Below are positions 26,958-36,590 of a stretch of 57,129 nucleotides of DNA, one piece after another (the first letter of the stretch is position 1; each line of letters begins with the position of its first letter). The stretch comes from Bdellovibrionales bacterium (GTDB lineage: Bacteria > Bdellovibrionota_C > UBA2361 > SZUA-149 > JAGRAN01), in assembly GCA_020434585.1 (NCBI GenBank), contig JAGRAN010000015.1, positions 1 through 57,129 of the forward strand, read 5' to 3'. A model generated the notes under the pieces. It had not been told where the DNA came from and ran no database searches. It was given only the letters and a program-made list of their open reading frames with translations. The position numbers and the translations under genes are program-made.

Positions 26958-27383
26958 ATGAAGGTCGCAGTACGTGGGGAAAATATGAAAAGTTTCATCA
27001 AATTGCAGCGCAGCGAGCGCGGAGCTACTTTCGCGGAAGTAAGCATGATGCTGAGCGTACTTGCTCTAGCGCTGACTACAACCTTGTCATCGATGAGCTC
27101 TAACCTTGCGGTGCCGATGTACGAAGCGGCTTTTGCGATGAATGAGCCGGCGATGGCAAGCATGGATTCACCAGCCGGTGGAGCTCCAGGTTCGGAGTCT
27201 CTTCCGCGTCTTGGTATGCAGGCAGGCGGCGGTACGATGGAAGAAAGGTTAGAAGATATGGCTGCGCATCCGACGGGTGAAGGTGACACTGGAGGATACG
27301 GTCGACAGAGCTTACCGCCGTATAGTGACAGTCAAAACTCTTCGGATGAAACCGAAGCCCCATCTGGGCCTACCATGTATTAG
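26958..27383 (+). CDS. Pilin-like small protein
   Basis: ATG 26958 has GGAGGA 7 bases upstream (26945-26950); a start at 26943 would begin before that site. The 141-residue product has a basic leader, then RGATFAEVSMMLSVLALALTTTL, one hydrophobic helix preceded by Gly-Ala and with Glu five residues on, like the cleavage region of TadE/Flp and type IV pilins. The rest is Gly/Pro/Ser/Glu-rich and probably disordered (GGAPGSESLPRL, GEGDTGGYGRQSLPPYS). Whether it is processed and assembled is unknown. Its end overlaps the convergent gene at 27380 by 4 bases. Confidence 0.6.
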   Translation: MKVAVRGENMKSFIKLQRSERGATFAEVSMMLSVLALALTTTLSSMSSNLAVPMYEAAFAMNEPAMASMDSPAGGAPGSESLPRLGMQAGGGTMEERLEDMAAHPTGEGDTGGYGRQSLPPYSDSQNSSDETEAPSGPTMY

Positions 27384-27991
27384 TCTCTATACAGATTATC
27401 TTGGTTCGGCCACGCAAGCGAGCCTTCATAGATTTGGACCGAAGAGCTTCGCCCGGACTTTCGAACCACAACTCTTGCAGGCAAACATCTAAGTTCAATT
27501 TCTTGAGCGAGCTTTTGGCGTAGGTCTATATCCGCAAGGGACTTAGGCTCAAGATGGGCTGCCGTGGGATATGCGACAGCGAGCTGGTGAAACTTCGATG
27601 CAATTGCCGTCTGGGTATTGTCGCTAGATGAGTAGAATATGTAGTCAGCGTTGTTAAATACCGAGCTAACGTTATCAGAGCGAAACTGGCGTCGGCGGGG
27701 GCGAGCGCAGCTGGAAGGGACATTGGCCGACTTTCGCGTCGTGCGCGGTTCGTCGAAAAAGAATCGCCGGGAGTCCTCAGTTTGAGGTTTAAGCATGGAG
27801 CGAACTTCAGAACTGTTCTGCTTAACAGGAGCTGGGCTTCCGTCCTCCTGATCGTACCGAAGTTTCTTGGTGATATCAACTACCCGACGAGCTCGATCGA
27901 AAACGCTCTGCTCATAGGTCTGTGCGTGCGCGCAGTCTTGCATGACTCTGGTTAAGACAACTAGCATTAGTAAGAACAAACGAACCTTCAT
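27380..27991 (-). CDS. Secreted protein, possible partner of the TraU-like protein
   Basis: The 203-residue product has a signal peptide (residues 1-23, ending AHA). Its start is 9 bases after the TraU-like gene, so they form one operon. Residues ~100-195 (VFNNADYIFYSSSDNTQ..., RCLPARVVVRKSG, VQIYEGSLAW) suggest a mixed alpha/beta domain like the short periplasmic proteins (TrbC or PFL_4709 types) that accompany TraU homologs in conjugative elements. That is a weak similarity. The middle (~45-90) is charged and low in complexity. Confidence 0.6.
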   Translation of the reverse strand: MKVRLFLLMLVVLTRVMQDCAHAQTYEQSVFDRARRVVDITKKLRYDQEDGSPAPVKQNSSEVRSMLKPQTEDSRRFFFDEPRTTRKSANVPSSCARPRRRQFRSDNVSSVFNNADYIFYSSSDNTQTAIASKFHQLAVAYPTAAHLEPKSLADIDLRQKLAQEIELRCLPARVVVRKSGRSSSVQIYEGSLAWPNQDNLYRD

Positions 27992-28000
27992 TTCTATACC

Positions 28001-29722
28001 CTATTCAGTTACTGGAATGCATGCACCTGTGCCTGAGCTGCCGCAGCTCGGGCAGACACAGCAGGTGCGATAGTTCCAAACCACAATTCGAGTTTCGCCA
28101 TTATTGCTGCCGTCGTAGAGGCCGTGCGGGAACAAGTCCGGTCGTAAGCGGCGATCGGCCTCGTCAACGGTAAAGCATTTGTCACTTTGCCCCTTGACTG
28201 GAAAAATTCGCTGCAGTTTGTCAGGAGGAGTTGGCAGTGAAAGGTATGTGGAGTTGCGCGGCCCCCAGAAAAAGCCGCTGCTGCGATTGATATTCGAGTT
28301 AACAGTATTTTTCCCGAGAGTTGAGCCGTGAAGCTGGCTATATGCTGCGCCCTTGTAGTTGAAAATGTTTGAGCGTAGTTGGTCGTCCCATTTACACCAG
28401 CTCGCCCACTCGTTGGCTCGCAGAGCGATTGAAATTGTTCCGGCCGCCTCTGAGTCGGACTGAAATTCTCCAGTTAAGGGATAGACCTGTCCGACTTCGG
28501 ATTGCAGACAGTTTTGTGCAAGCGGCGAATCGGAGTGGGGAGTTATTCCCAGTGGATTTCCCGGGACAGCTTCATCAATCGGGTTCTTCCAGTGGAGCGC
28601 TGCTGCGCCTTCAGGTGATGCGCGGTAGCTTGCGCAGGTGTTTTCGGTAAGTGAGACGAAGCTGCTCGGAACGTTTTCCTCTGAAATGATAGCTTTCTCA
28701 GGAACACCATTCCATTCCTGCCGATACTTGGCATTGCACGCTAGGTCGGAGTAAGTGCGTTCACGCGATAGCTCTGGGAGCCGCCAGCGAGCCTGCATGC
28801 CCCGTTTGGAGTTCTCCGTCATTAGACGGGGCCAGACATCGTATCCCGCCCAAGGTTTCAAGCAGCTTGGGGCGAAGCAGGCAGCAAAATTTGCCAGAGG
28901 ATTAAACTCGCCGCGTGACGACTGGACATCGGCCCAGGGTCGAAAAATGTGCGCTTCAAGATTTGTCGTTTCGATACCAGTATGGAGTCCCTGACCAATG
29001 GAGGTTACGGCCGAATTGCCCAGATGAGGTGTTTGCCGAAGAGCGGCGGGTAGCTCCTGTGGAGAGCCTCCGGGTATGCCTGATGGCGCAAATCCTTGTT
29101 GAATTTTCTGCGCGATTTCCGGACCGAGGATGATATCAAGCTCTGCACGCCAGCTAGCGCTGTCGCGAAAGCATCCGCCATGAAAATCCATCGCGTTTCC
29201 ATTAGCAAGACCTGCGGCGTAATATCCTGGTGGGTTGGGCACAGGGGTTCCATTGGGGTCTCGTACGATGCTGCCGCTTGGTCCAATCAGTGCACTGATG
29301 CAGAAGTTGTTGAGCGAAACGACTACTTCGGGCCACCAATAGCCAATGAAAGTCCAGGGACAGTTGTCGCAGTTTCCGCCGCAGCAGCAGCCTAGAATCT
29401 GCACGTCAAAGCATTCGTCTTTGTATTCGGTAAAACCTTTTTTAATAGAGTGGTCGTCTTCAACCTTCCATACGCGCTCCCAGTCGTTGTTGCCTAAGCG
29501 CCAGGGGTGATCTTTGAAGTTTGGGTCGTCAAACATTGTGCCCCCGCTATGGAATTGATTCGCGATGGTTTGTCCGGCGGCGGGATTCGTATTTAGGCTT
29601 TGGATAACGGACTGAGCATTTGTGCGCACATCCGACTCAACTTCCGAATAGCTGTCTGCAGCGCACGGTAGAGCGCTGGTACAGATCAAAAGAGAAATTA
29701 AGAAAAGCTTTCTCCAACACAT
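28001..29722 (-). CDS. TraU-like secreted cysteine-rich protein
   Basis: The 573-residue protein has a signal peptide (ending ALPCAA, residue ~22) and 20 or so Cys. DECFDVQILGCCCGGNCDNC followed by FIGYWWPEVVVSLNNFC (~100-145) recalls the CxxW/GYWxPxxxV region of TraU and the ICE family PFL_4710. The C-terminal VWNYRTCCVCPSCG also resembles the WxYxCC ends of those proteins. In F-type systems TraU is a periplasmic disulfide-rich protein needed for mating-pair formation and DNA transfer. Here no relaxase, coupling protein or type IV secretion ATPase is in the window. So it is either a remnant of a conjugative element or a part of an unrecognised envelope system. Confidence 0.6.
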   Translation of the reverse strand: MCWRKLFLISLLICTSALPCAADSYSEVESDVRTNAQSVIQSLNTNPAAGQTIANQFHSGGTMFDDPNFKDHPWRLGNNDWERVWKVEDDHSIKKGFTEYKDECFDVQILGCCCGGNCDNCPWTFIGYWWPEVVVSLNNFCISALIGPSGSIVRDPNGTPVPNPPGYYAAGLANGNAMDFHGGCFRDSASWRAELDIILGPEIAQKIQQGFAPSGIPGGSPQELPAALRQTPHLGNSAVTSIGQGLHTGIETTNLEAHIFRPWADVQSSRGEFNPLANFAACFAPSCLKPWAGYDVWPRLMTENSKRGMQARWRLPELSRERTYSDLACNAKYRQEWNGVPEKAIISEENVPSSFVSLTENTCASYRASPEGAAALHWKNPIDEAVPGNPLGITPHSDSPLAQNCLQSEVGQVYPLTGEFQSDSEAAGTISIALRANEWASWCKWDDQLRSNIFNYKGAAYSQLHGSTLGKNTVNSNINRSSGFFWGPRNSTYLSLPTPPDKLQRIFPVKGQSDKCFTVDEADRRLRPDLFPHGLYDGSNNGETRIVVWNYRTCCVCPSCGSSGTGACIPVTE

Positions 29723-29762
29723 TATTTAATAGCTCCATTTCCGATTTACCAAACTACTGACT

Positions 29763-29792
29763 AAAAAAGCGGGGGCGGCAGGCCGCCCCCGC
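29763..29792 (-). terminator. Intrinsic terminator in the leader of the TraU-like operon
   Basis: On the minus strand an 11-bp GC-only stem (GCGGGGGCGGC / GCCGCCCCCGC, 2-base loop) is followed by TTTTTT. It lies 40 bases before the ATG of the TraU-like gene (29722) and no minus-strand coding frame ends there. It could be an attenuator or the end of a leader RNA of about 130 nt starting near the dyad at 29901. It has no U-tract on the plus strand. Confidence 0.85.
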
Positions 29793-29900
29793 AAAGGTTG
29801 AGTGAGGGGTTTGGATTGGGAAGGTTGGTTCTAGGTGGTTGAGCGGTCCAAGTTTACAACCTTCAAAAGTGTTATGTTCAGAACCGAAAGCGGCGTGCGA

Positions 29901-29927
29901 TTTATTTGTATAAAAAATACAAATAAA
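29901..29927. promoter_or_regulatory. Perfect 27-bp palindrome containing TGTAT-N5-ATACA, copy B
   Basis: TTTATTTGTAT (29901-29911), AAAAA, ATACAAATAAA (29917-29927) is an exact dyad. It lies in the 463-bp divergent region between the TraU-like gene (minus) and the secreted-protein gene at 30186 (plus). The core equals the sites at 26028 and 30057. Confidence 0.7.
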
Positions 29928-30056
29928 GCTGTGGCTGGAGTGCCGCAAGGGGTCCCGGAGAGGAGGACGTCTATTTTTAAGCAGCTATTTCCATAAGTTA
30001 GTAAGCCTAAAATTTGATTGCGTTTGCAAGTGTCAGGCGGGCTCTGAAAACCTAGC

Positions 30057-30071
30057 TGTATAATTTATACA
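30057..30071. promoter_or_regulatory. Dyad TGTAT-N5-ATACA, copy C
   Basis: TGTAT-AATTT-ATACA, arms TGTATAA/TTATACA around one T. It is 150 bases from copy B and 115 bases before ATG 30186. The remaining divergent region (29723-30185) holds only the terminator, copies B and C, and no convincing small ORF. Confidence 0.65.
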
Positions 30072-30185
30072 AATTAATAGCACTGCGCCTGTGTGGAACG
30101 TAATAAAGCTTGTGTGACCGAGTGGCACTGCCTCTGGTCCGGCTAAGCTTTGTTTAACGTGTGTTTTTATATTGAGGTTCGCTAA

Positions 30186-30854
30186 ATGAAAATTAAACGA
30201 ATAGTTTCTCGGGCAGGAAAGTCGCATTCACCGCTCGCAGCCCCACGATGGCTGCTGGCGATTGTCGCATTATCAACCGTTTCTCTGCCAATGAACGCCC
30301 AGGCCCAGCGCGTTGGGAATCCCATTGCGGCATATGTACTGGAAAACATTCCATGGGAAATGATTCTAGATAACTGCCAGAACCAACTTGCGCAGTCGGC
30401 TGAGCAGAATCCTGACAACCCAGTTAATAATGCGGCGGAGAAGATTGCTCAAGCTGCCAACAGCGTTGCTGCAAGTGGCGGGAATATTGGCCAAACAATA
30501 AACAATCTGATGACTGAATTGGGTGCGGAACCAGGCCTAAGTGTGGACCTAGGTACGAATTCTTATCAGCTTGATTTAGAGTTTAGGCATCCATCTACGA
30601 CCGACCATTTTTCTGCTGGTAGTCGCGACTTTACTTATGGGCTCTATGCGCGGGGTTACGCGGGTAGCAGCGGCTTTGGCGGACCGAGCACAGGAGGCTC
30701 GTCGTTCAGCGGCGGATTGGGTGTTGGGGCTTTCTGCAGTACTAACATCGACACGTTCGGTAATGGGTCTAAGCTTGACGCAATTATTCGTGCCGAATCG
30801 AATATAGCAGGCTCGGGACAAAGTGGACTGCTGTTCACGCTTCGTCTGCACTGA
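30186..30854 (+). CDS. Secreted protein of unknown function
   Basis: The 222-residue product starts at ATG 30186 with GAGG at 30174-30177. A long signal peptide with a basic N-region (MKIKRIVSRAGK...) ends near AQAQ (residue ~39). Residues ~60-115 are Asn/Gln/Ala-rich and likely helical (NNAAEKIAQAANSVAASGG). The second half is Gly/Ser-rich and beta-like (YAGSSGFGGPSTGGSSFSGG), with a terminal LFTLRLH. Two Cys (about 65 and 183). I recognise no family. It is divergent from the TraU-like operon across copies B and C of the dyad. Confidence 0.7.
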   Translation: MKIKRIVSRAGKSHSPLAAPRWLLAIVALSTVSLPMNAQAQRVGNPIAAYVLENIPWEMILDNCQNQLAQSAEQNPDNPVNNAAEKIAQAANSVAASGGNIGQTINNLMTELGAEPGLSVDLGTNSYQLDLEFRHPSTTDHFSAGSRDFTYGLYARGYAGSSGFGGPSTGGSSFSGGLGVGAFCSTNIDTFGNGSKLDAIIRAESNIAGSGQSGLLFTLRLH

Positions 30855-30873
30855 TTGCGAGTAAGATTACGTG

Positions 30874-30899
30874 AGCGGCCGGCATGGATGCCGGTCGCT
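30874..30899 (+). terminator. Intrinsic terminator after the secreted-protein gene
   Basis: AGCGGCCGGCAT (30874-30885), GG, ATGCCGGTCGCT (30888-30899): a 12-bp stem with one G-U pair. The trailing sequence GTTTACGC is only modestly U-rich, so it may be a weak terminator or a processing hairpin between the two secreted-protein genes. Confidence 0.6.
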
Positions 30900-30958
30900 G
30901 TTTACGCTGTGTTTTTGCAACAATGGTTTTGTTTAGTGTTTATAGAGGTAAGATTGAA

Positions 30959-31387
30959 ATGAAGAGTTTTCTAGAAGTCATCACAGTGAAAGTAAGTCTA
31001 ACACTATATGCGTTCTTTTGCGTTGCGCTTTTGCATGGAGAAGTTTTAGCTCAAGATTTGGACGAAGCAGAGCTCGTCGACGAAATAATCGAACTGCTTG
31101 ATTTGGACAGTATCCAGCGAGAGGCTGCGCATAGTGAGTGCAACACCCAGGGAACTTGTAATTATAGGTATATCAACGTCGTGACTGGGGAGGACGGATC
31201 GGCAACAGCTCCGTGCCTCGGAGAGTCTTTTCCAGGGTGTACTTGTCCAGACCTTGCAACGGCTTGTCAGCTGAGTTCGTGTGACGGGCCTGTAGGTAAT
31301 TTACAGCTCACCAACGTTCCGACCTGTAAAAGGCGCGGCATTCCAGATGCGGACCCTCAAACGGGGCTTGGCGGCGCAGTTCACTAG
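30959..31387 (+). CDS. Secreted cysteine-rich protein of unknown function
   Basis: I start at ATG 30959 (MKSFLEVITVKVSLTLYAFFC), preceded by AGAGG; the frame opens at 30884 inside the terminator. The signal peptide ends at VLAQ (residue ~33). The 140-residue precursor has an acidic helix (DLDEAELVDEIIELLDLDS) and a block of ten Cys (ECNTQGTCNYRY, PCLGESFPGCTCPDLATACQ, SSCDGPVG) that probably form disulfides. No family recognised. It is between two terminators and may be expressed alone or by read-through from the 30186 gene. Confidence 0.7.
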   Translation: MKSFLEVITVKVSLTLYAFFCVALLHGEVLAQDLDEAELVDEIIELLDLDSIQREAAHSECNTQGTCNYRYINVVTGEDGSATAPCLGESFPGCTCPDLATACQLSSCDGPVGNLQLTNVPTCKRRGIPDADPQTGLGGAVH

Positions 31388-31402
31388 CTCAGAATAATCA
31401 CA

Positions 31403-31431
31403 AGCGCCCCCTTTAATGTCGGGGGCGCTTA
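31403..31431 (+). terminator. Intrinsic terminator after the cysteine-rich protein gene
   Basis: AAGCGCCCCC (31403-31412), a 9-base loop, GGGGGCGCTT (31422-31431) followed by ATACTAT. The 10-bp stem is perfect; the U-tract is weak. Confidence 0.7.
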
Positions 31432-31446
31432 TACTATCCTCGTCGC

Positions 31447-32763
31447 ATGTCAGAGCGCGTGCTTCCCATCGATGAGGTGTTTTTCAATCTAGACACCGAA
31501 ACAACACATCAGCAAATTGCCTCGCTGGTAGTGCTCGACTGCCCGCCGGATTTAAACCGATTTAAGCAGGACGTGGAGAAGGTCGTGAGCCAGTTTCCGC
31601 GCATGCGTCAGTGTGTGCTTCGTGGCTGGAGACCGAAGTGGATTGAGTACGCCGCGTTTAAGCTGGAAGAGCATATTCGCTCGGTAGATGCCGGGGGGAG
31701 ACCACTGCTCGACGCTGTCGCAGAGATTTACTCCGAGCCAATGGATCTTAGTAGGCCGCTGTGGCGCTTTACCGTTGTTAAAAATGCTGCCAACAGTGAG
31801 TCGGGCATTTATTTCGGGCTCCATCATACGCTGGCTGACGGAGTGGGCGGACTAGAGTGGGTCCGTACGCATTTTAGTGATTCTCGAGATGAAAGCGCTG
31901 CGGGAAAGCGTGGTGGCAACCGAGTCAGAAAGGATTCTTCCACAAAACTTCCGTCGTCGTTCGAGCGCAAGATGTTGGTCAGCTGGATGCATTGGCTGCT
32001 TGATTTCGTCAAAACATCAGTGCGCGGCCCAATCAATGGGAAAAATTCAGCGCAGCGTAGACTTCACTCGGCAAAGATTTCTCTCGCCGACCTAAGACAT
32101 ATTAAATTGCCTGGGGGAATGACGAAGAATGATGTTGTCTTCGCCATCGTAGCCGGTGCCTTGAAGCGATACAGTGAAATGCGGGGTCAGCCGCTTAAGG
32201 TGGTGCACGTGGTGATGCCCGTTAGCCTGCGCAATGTGTCGGAGCGCTTTGCGATGGGGAATAGACTGACCGGCGTCAGTGTGCCGATATCGCTCGAAGG
32301 CGAATCGCCTCGGCAGCGTTTGCTGGATGCACACGAGATTCTTACTGAATTTAAGCAAAGCGGAGTAATCGGTGCATACGCTTCGCTTGCCGGCCTGCTC
32401 GCTAAGCTGCCTGCACGGCTAATGCGCTGGATGTCTGAAATACAGGCAAGGCGGACAAACTTTATCTTAACCAACATGCCGGGAGAAAAGCGGCCGCGCT
32501 ACGTTGCCGGTGCGCAGATTACAGAAAACTACGGCATACCTGCCCTGATGCGAGGGCATGGGTTGGCGTTTGGGTTTTTGTCTTATGCGGGGACTGCGTG
32601 CTGCGTTGTTGTGACTGATCCGAAGATTATTCCTGACGGAGAAGTGCTGGCTGCGTTAATCGAAGAGGAGGCGCAGGCTTTGCTGCGCGACGTGTCTCCG
32701 GAAGCTCAGGCTGCCGATTCTCTTACCCAGCGTTCTTCTGCGGCTTCGCGCTCTAGGACATAG
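31447..32763 (+). CDS. Wax ester synthase/diacylglycerol acyltransferase family protein
   Basis: The 438-residue protein has the catalytic HHxxxDG motif (HHTLADG, residues 126-132) of WS/DGAT enzymes, which join acyl-CoA to fatty alcohols or diacylglycerol. The C-terminal DUF1298-type part has LTNMPGEKRPRYVAGA, LMRGHGLAFGFLSYAG and a PDGEVLAALIEEE end. No signal peptide, so cytoplasmic and membrane-associated. It starts 15 bases after a terminator. The last 58 bases overlap the convergent DUF1521 gene. Confidence 0.9.
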   Translation: MSERVLPIDEVFFNLDTETTHQQIASLVVLDCPPDLNRFKQDVEKVVSQFPRMRQCVLRGWRPKWIEYAAFKLEEHIRSVDAGGRPLLDAVAEIYSEPMDLSRPLWRFTVVKNAANSESGIYFGLHHTLADGVGGLEWVRTHFSDSRDESAAGKRGGNRVRKDSSTKLPSSFERKMLVSWMHWLLDFVKTSVRGPINGKNSAQRRLHSAKISLADLRHIKLPGGMTKNDVVFAIVAGALKRYSEMRGQPLKVVHVVMPVSLRNVSERFAMGNRLTGVSVPISLEGESPRQRLLDAHEILTEFKQSGVIGAYASLAGLLAKLPARLMRWMSEIQARRTNFILTNMPGEKRPRYVAGAQITENYGIPALMRGHGLAFGFLSYAGTACCVVVTDPKIIPDGEVLAALIEEEAQALLRDVSPEAQAADSLTQRSSAASRSRT

Positions 32764-33299
32764 ACGTCGCCGTCGCTTAAATGTTCGTCGTGAGATTCTC
32801 CGTCAAGCTTCCAGCCGACTAAACGGGGTTTGTCGACTTCAAGGTCGGTGATCGTGAAGCGGTCGCTGCCGTTGTATATCGTTACGGTGTCGGAGAAGGT
32901 GAGTTCGTAGCCGGGCTTTTTGCTGGTTTGGATGGTGATTTTGTTGTTGCCGAACTTGAAGGTGGTTTGTTTTTTGAATTCCCAGCGGTCGCCGTCGCTC
33001 TCTGTTACGTGGGGGTCGCCCCAGATTTTGGTTGTTTTGCCGTCGGGGCCGGTGATGGTCAGCGCTTGGTGCTTGCCGAGAAACTTAACTGTGAAACCGT
33101 CTTCAGTTTTTACTACGGCTTGGCCTTCTTTGTTTACGCTGGCTTCGAGGGTCTGGCGCGGGGTGTGCGGGCCGAAGAGGAAGTCTTCGAGTTTGGCGAA
33201 GGGGGTTCTGGGTGAGGCGGAGGCTGCTTGCTCCGGAGTCTGTGACGTAGATGTTTCGGGAGTAGGGGTGCTAGATGCTGCTTGAATGCTGGTGTCCAC
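32706..33299 (-). CDS. DUF1521 (metal-inducible autocleavage) domain protein
   Basis: I start at GTG 33299 with AGGAG 8 bases upstream; a TTG at 33317 lies before that site. The first ~35 residues are Ser/Thr/Pro-rich. The rest contains KIWGDPHVTESDGDRWEF (about 91-108 from this start), the core of the DUF1521 domain. In the rhizobial effector NopE1 this domain cleaves itself after Asp in GD-PHVD when Ca2+ binds. Here the site reads GDPHV followed by T. The remainder is beta-rich (TTFKFGNNKITIQT). There is no signal peptide, so export by a dedicated system is possible. It overlaps the acyltransferase gene tail to tail. Confidence 0.82.
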   Translation of the reverse strand: MDTSIQAASSTPTPETSTSQTPEQAASASPRTPFAKLEDFLFGPHTPRQTLEASVNKEGQAVVKTEDGFTVKFLGKHQALTITGPDGKTTKIWGDPHVTESDGDRWEFKKQTTFKFGNNKITIQTSKKPGYELTFSDTVTIYNGSDRFTITDLEVDKPRLVGWKLDGESHDEHLSDGDVYVLEREAAEERWVRESAA

Positions 33300-33387
33300 T
33301 GGAAGCTCTCCTGCCAAAAGATAAAGTTCTCTCGTCCGGGTAATCGTCCGGCGGGCAAAAGAGTTTCGCTTTAAGAAAAGTACGGTG

Positions 33388-33564
33388 CTAAGCGTTCTCG
33401 TTCACGTTTGAAGCGCGTGCTTCAGTCTGTGCTGCTTGACGTTCCGCTTCAGCTCGCTGTGCCTCAGCTTCCTGGTCAGCCTGCCGTGCTTGATCGCTTT
33501 GCTCGCGGCGTTGGGCGCGCTGAGCATCACCACTGTTGCTTGAGCCTTCTACTGGTCTAGGCAT
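33388..33564 (-). CDS. Small Ala/Gln/Arg/Glu-rich helical protein
   Basis: A 58-residue frame runs from ATG 33564 to TAG 33388 with a perfect AGGAGG at 33578-33573, 8 bases upstream. After MPRPVEGSSNSGD it is almost only Ala, Gln, Arg, Glu and Asp, with heptad-like spacing (coiled coil or single helix). It ends 88 bases before the DUF1521 gene on the same strand and they may be one operon. The strong binding site argues for translation. No family recognised. Confidence 0.65.
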   Translation of the reverse strand: MPRPVEGSSNSGDAQRAQRREQSDQARQADQEAEAQRAEAERQAAQTEARASNVNENA

Positions 33565-33998
33565 TTTTACTTCCTCCTTGATACTAAGATAATACTGCTC
33601 TACTTAGTAATTCCAGTAAGTTACTCGGGAAGCTTGTAAAACTTCCCTTTTCTTAGTTATTTTCCTTAGCTATATAATCGGAAGACGCCTGCGCGGGCTA
33701 AATATTCTGCGCCGCAAGCTTTTTCATTAATTCCAGATACTTAAGGGAATGATGGCCCGTAAACCACTCACCGCAAAGGAAAAAAAGCTCGAAAAGCAGT
33801 TCAAGCAGATCTCTGAGTTGTTTATCAGTCGGGGTATTCAGGTGCGGCGTGAGAAGCTGTCGCGCGGTCCGGCATTTCGAGTCAAAAGCGGCGACTGTGC
33901 CATCAGCGGAGACAATTATATCTTTGTCGATCGCCGGCTTCCAATAGAGCAGCAGTCATCTGTGCTGATTGACTATATCCCTACCATTAAAGAGAGCA

Positions 33999-35608
<1,610 letters not shown>

Positions 35609-35707
35609 CACCGGGCTGAAATGCTCTGCGGTTTTTACTTGTCGACGGCGCTTCCACTGGCAATTATCGGTTATGGCAGTAACTGTTTCCGGGAGTAATG
35701 CAACTCA

Positions 35708-36589
35708 ATGGCGGACTTCATACGCCGACACAGCTTGTTTCTAACTGCGCTGGGCTTAATTGCCGCCTCGTTTCAGCTAATGAGCGCGAGTATCGACAAT
35801 ACTTCGCTACCGCGCCTTGGCGGCACAGTGCTTCATACCGCCTTGGCACCCGTCCAGGAGGTTCACCACAAGTCTTTGTCATCGGTTAAAGATGTTTGGC
35901 ACCAGTATCTTTGGCTTGTGGGTGTGCAAGCTGAGCGCGACGAACTCACTCGCCGCCTTAAATTGCTCGAAGCCCAGAATTCTCGCTTGCTCGAGTACGA
36001 GCACGAAAACAATCGCCTCCGCAAACTTCTATTCTTCAAGCGCGGCACAGGCTTCGAAGGAGTAACGGGCACCGTTATCGGCAGCGATCCATCGCACTGG
36101 GAGCGAACGATTACTGTCGACAAAGGGAGCGAGCTATCGGTTAAAGAAGAAATGCCCGTCGTTGACGGCGAAGCAATCGTAGGTCAGACGACAGTTGTGG
36201 CCAGCGGGAGTTCGAAGGTGCTGCTGATTACAGACAAGAGCAGCGCAATCGATGCGATCGTTCAGCGTAGCCGAGCAACCGGTGTGGTTGAGGGCACCGG
36301 CAGCGATACACTGCGCCTGCGTTACGTTCTGAAGGAGATGTCGGTTCAACCTGGCGACCGCGTGATCGCATCAGGGCTCGGCGGAATTTATCCAAAAGGA
36401 ACTTTGATCGGAGTTGTCGTCGACGTTAAGACTCCAAACAGCGGACTGTTTCATGAGGTGCTCGTTAAGCCGAGTGTCGATTTGCGGCGGCTGGAGAACG
36501 TTCTGATAATTACTTCCGAACTTGAGTCTCCCGCGGTGGAAGCTAAGCCTCAAACCGCCAAGCCGGATAAGACAAAAGAGGCGGCTTGA
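35708..36589 (+). CDS. mreC: Cell-shape protein MreC
   Basis: The 293-residue protein has one N-terminal membrane helix (~10-28), a coiled-coil (LTRRLKLLEAQNSRLLEYE, ~78-105) and the periplasmic beta-barrel domain (GVTGTVIGSDPSHWERTITVDKG). It links MreB to PBP2 and RodA. The C-terminal 20 residues are Lys/Pro/Ala-rich. It begins 99 bases after mreB. Confidence 0.93.
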   Translation: MADFIRRHSLFLTALGLIAASFQLMSASIDNTSLPRLGGTVLHTALAPVQEVHHKSLSSVKDVWHQYLWLVGVQAERDELTRRLKLLEAQNSRLLEYEHENNRLRKLLFFKRGTGFEGVTGTVIGSDPSHWERTITVDKGSELSVKEEMPVVDGEAIVGQTTVVASGSSKVLLITDKSSAIDAIVQRSRATGVVEGTGSDTLRLRYVLKEMSVQPGDRVIASGLGGIYPKGTLIGVVVDVKTPNSGLFHEVLVKPSVDLRRLENVLIITSELESPAVEAKPQTAKPDKTKEAA

Positions 36590-36590
36590 T

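Noticed and set aside
29754-29948. 64-residue minus-strand ORF in the TraU-like leader
   Set aside because: It runs through the terminator and the palindrome, has no ribosome binding site and no recognisable features.
26028-30071. TGTAT-N5-ATACA as LexA (SOS) boxes
   Set aside because: The gammaproteobacterial LexA box is CTGT-N8-ACAG; the spacing here is one base longer and the flanking C/G are missing. No SOS genes are adjacent.
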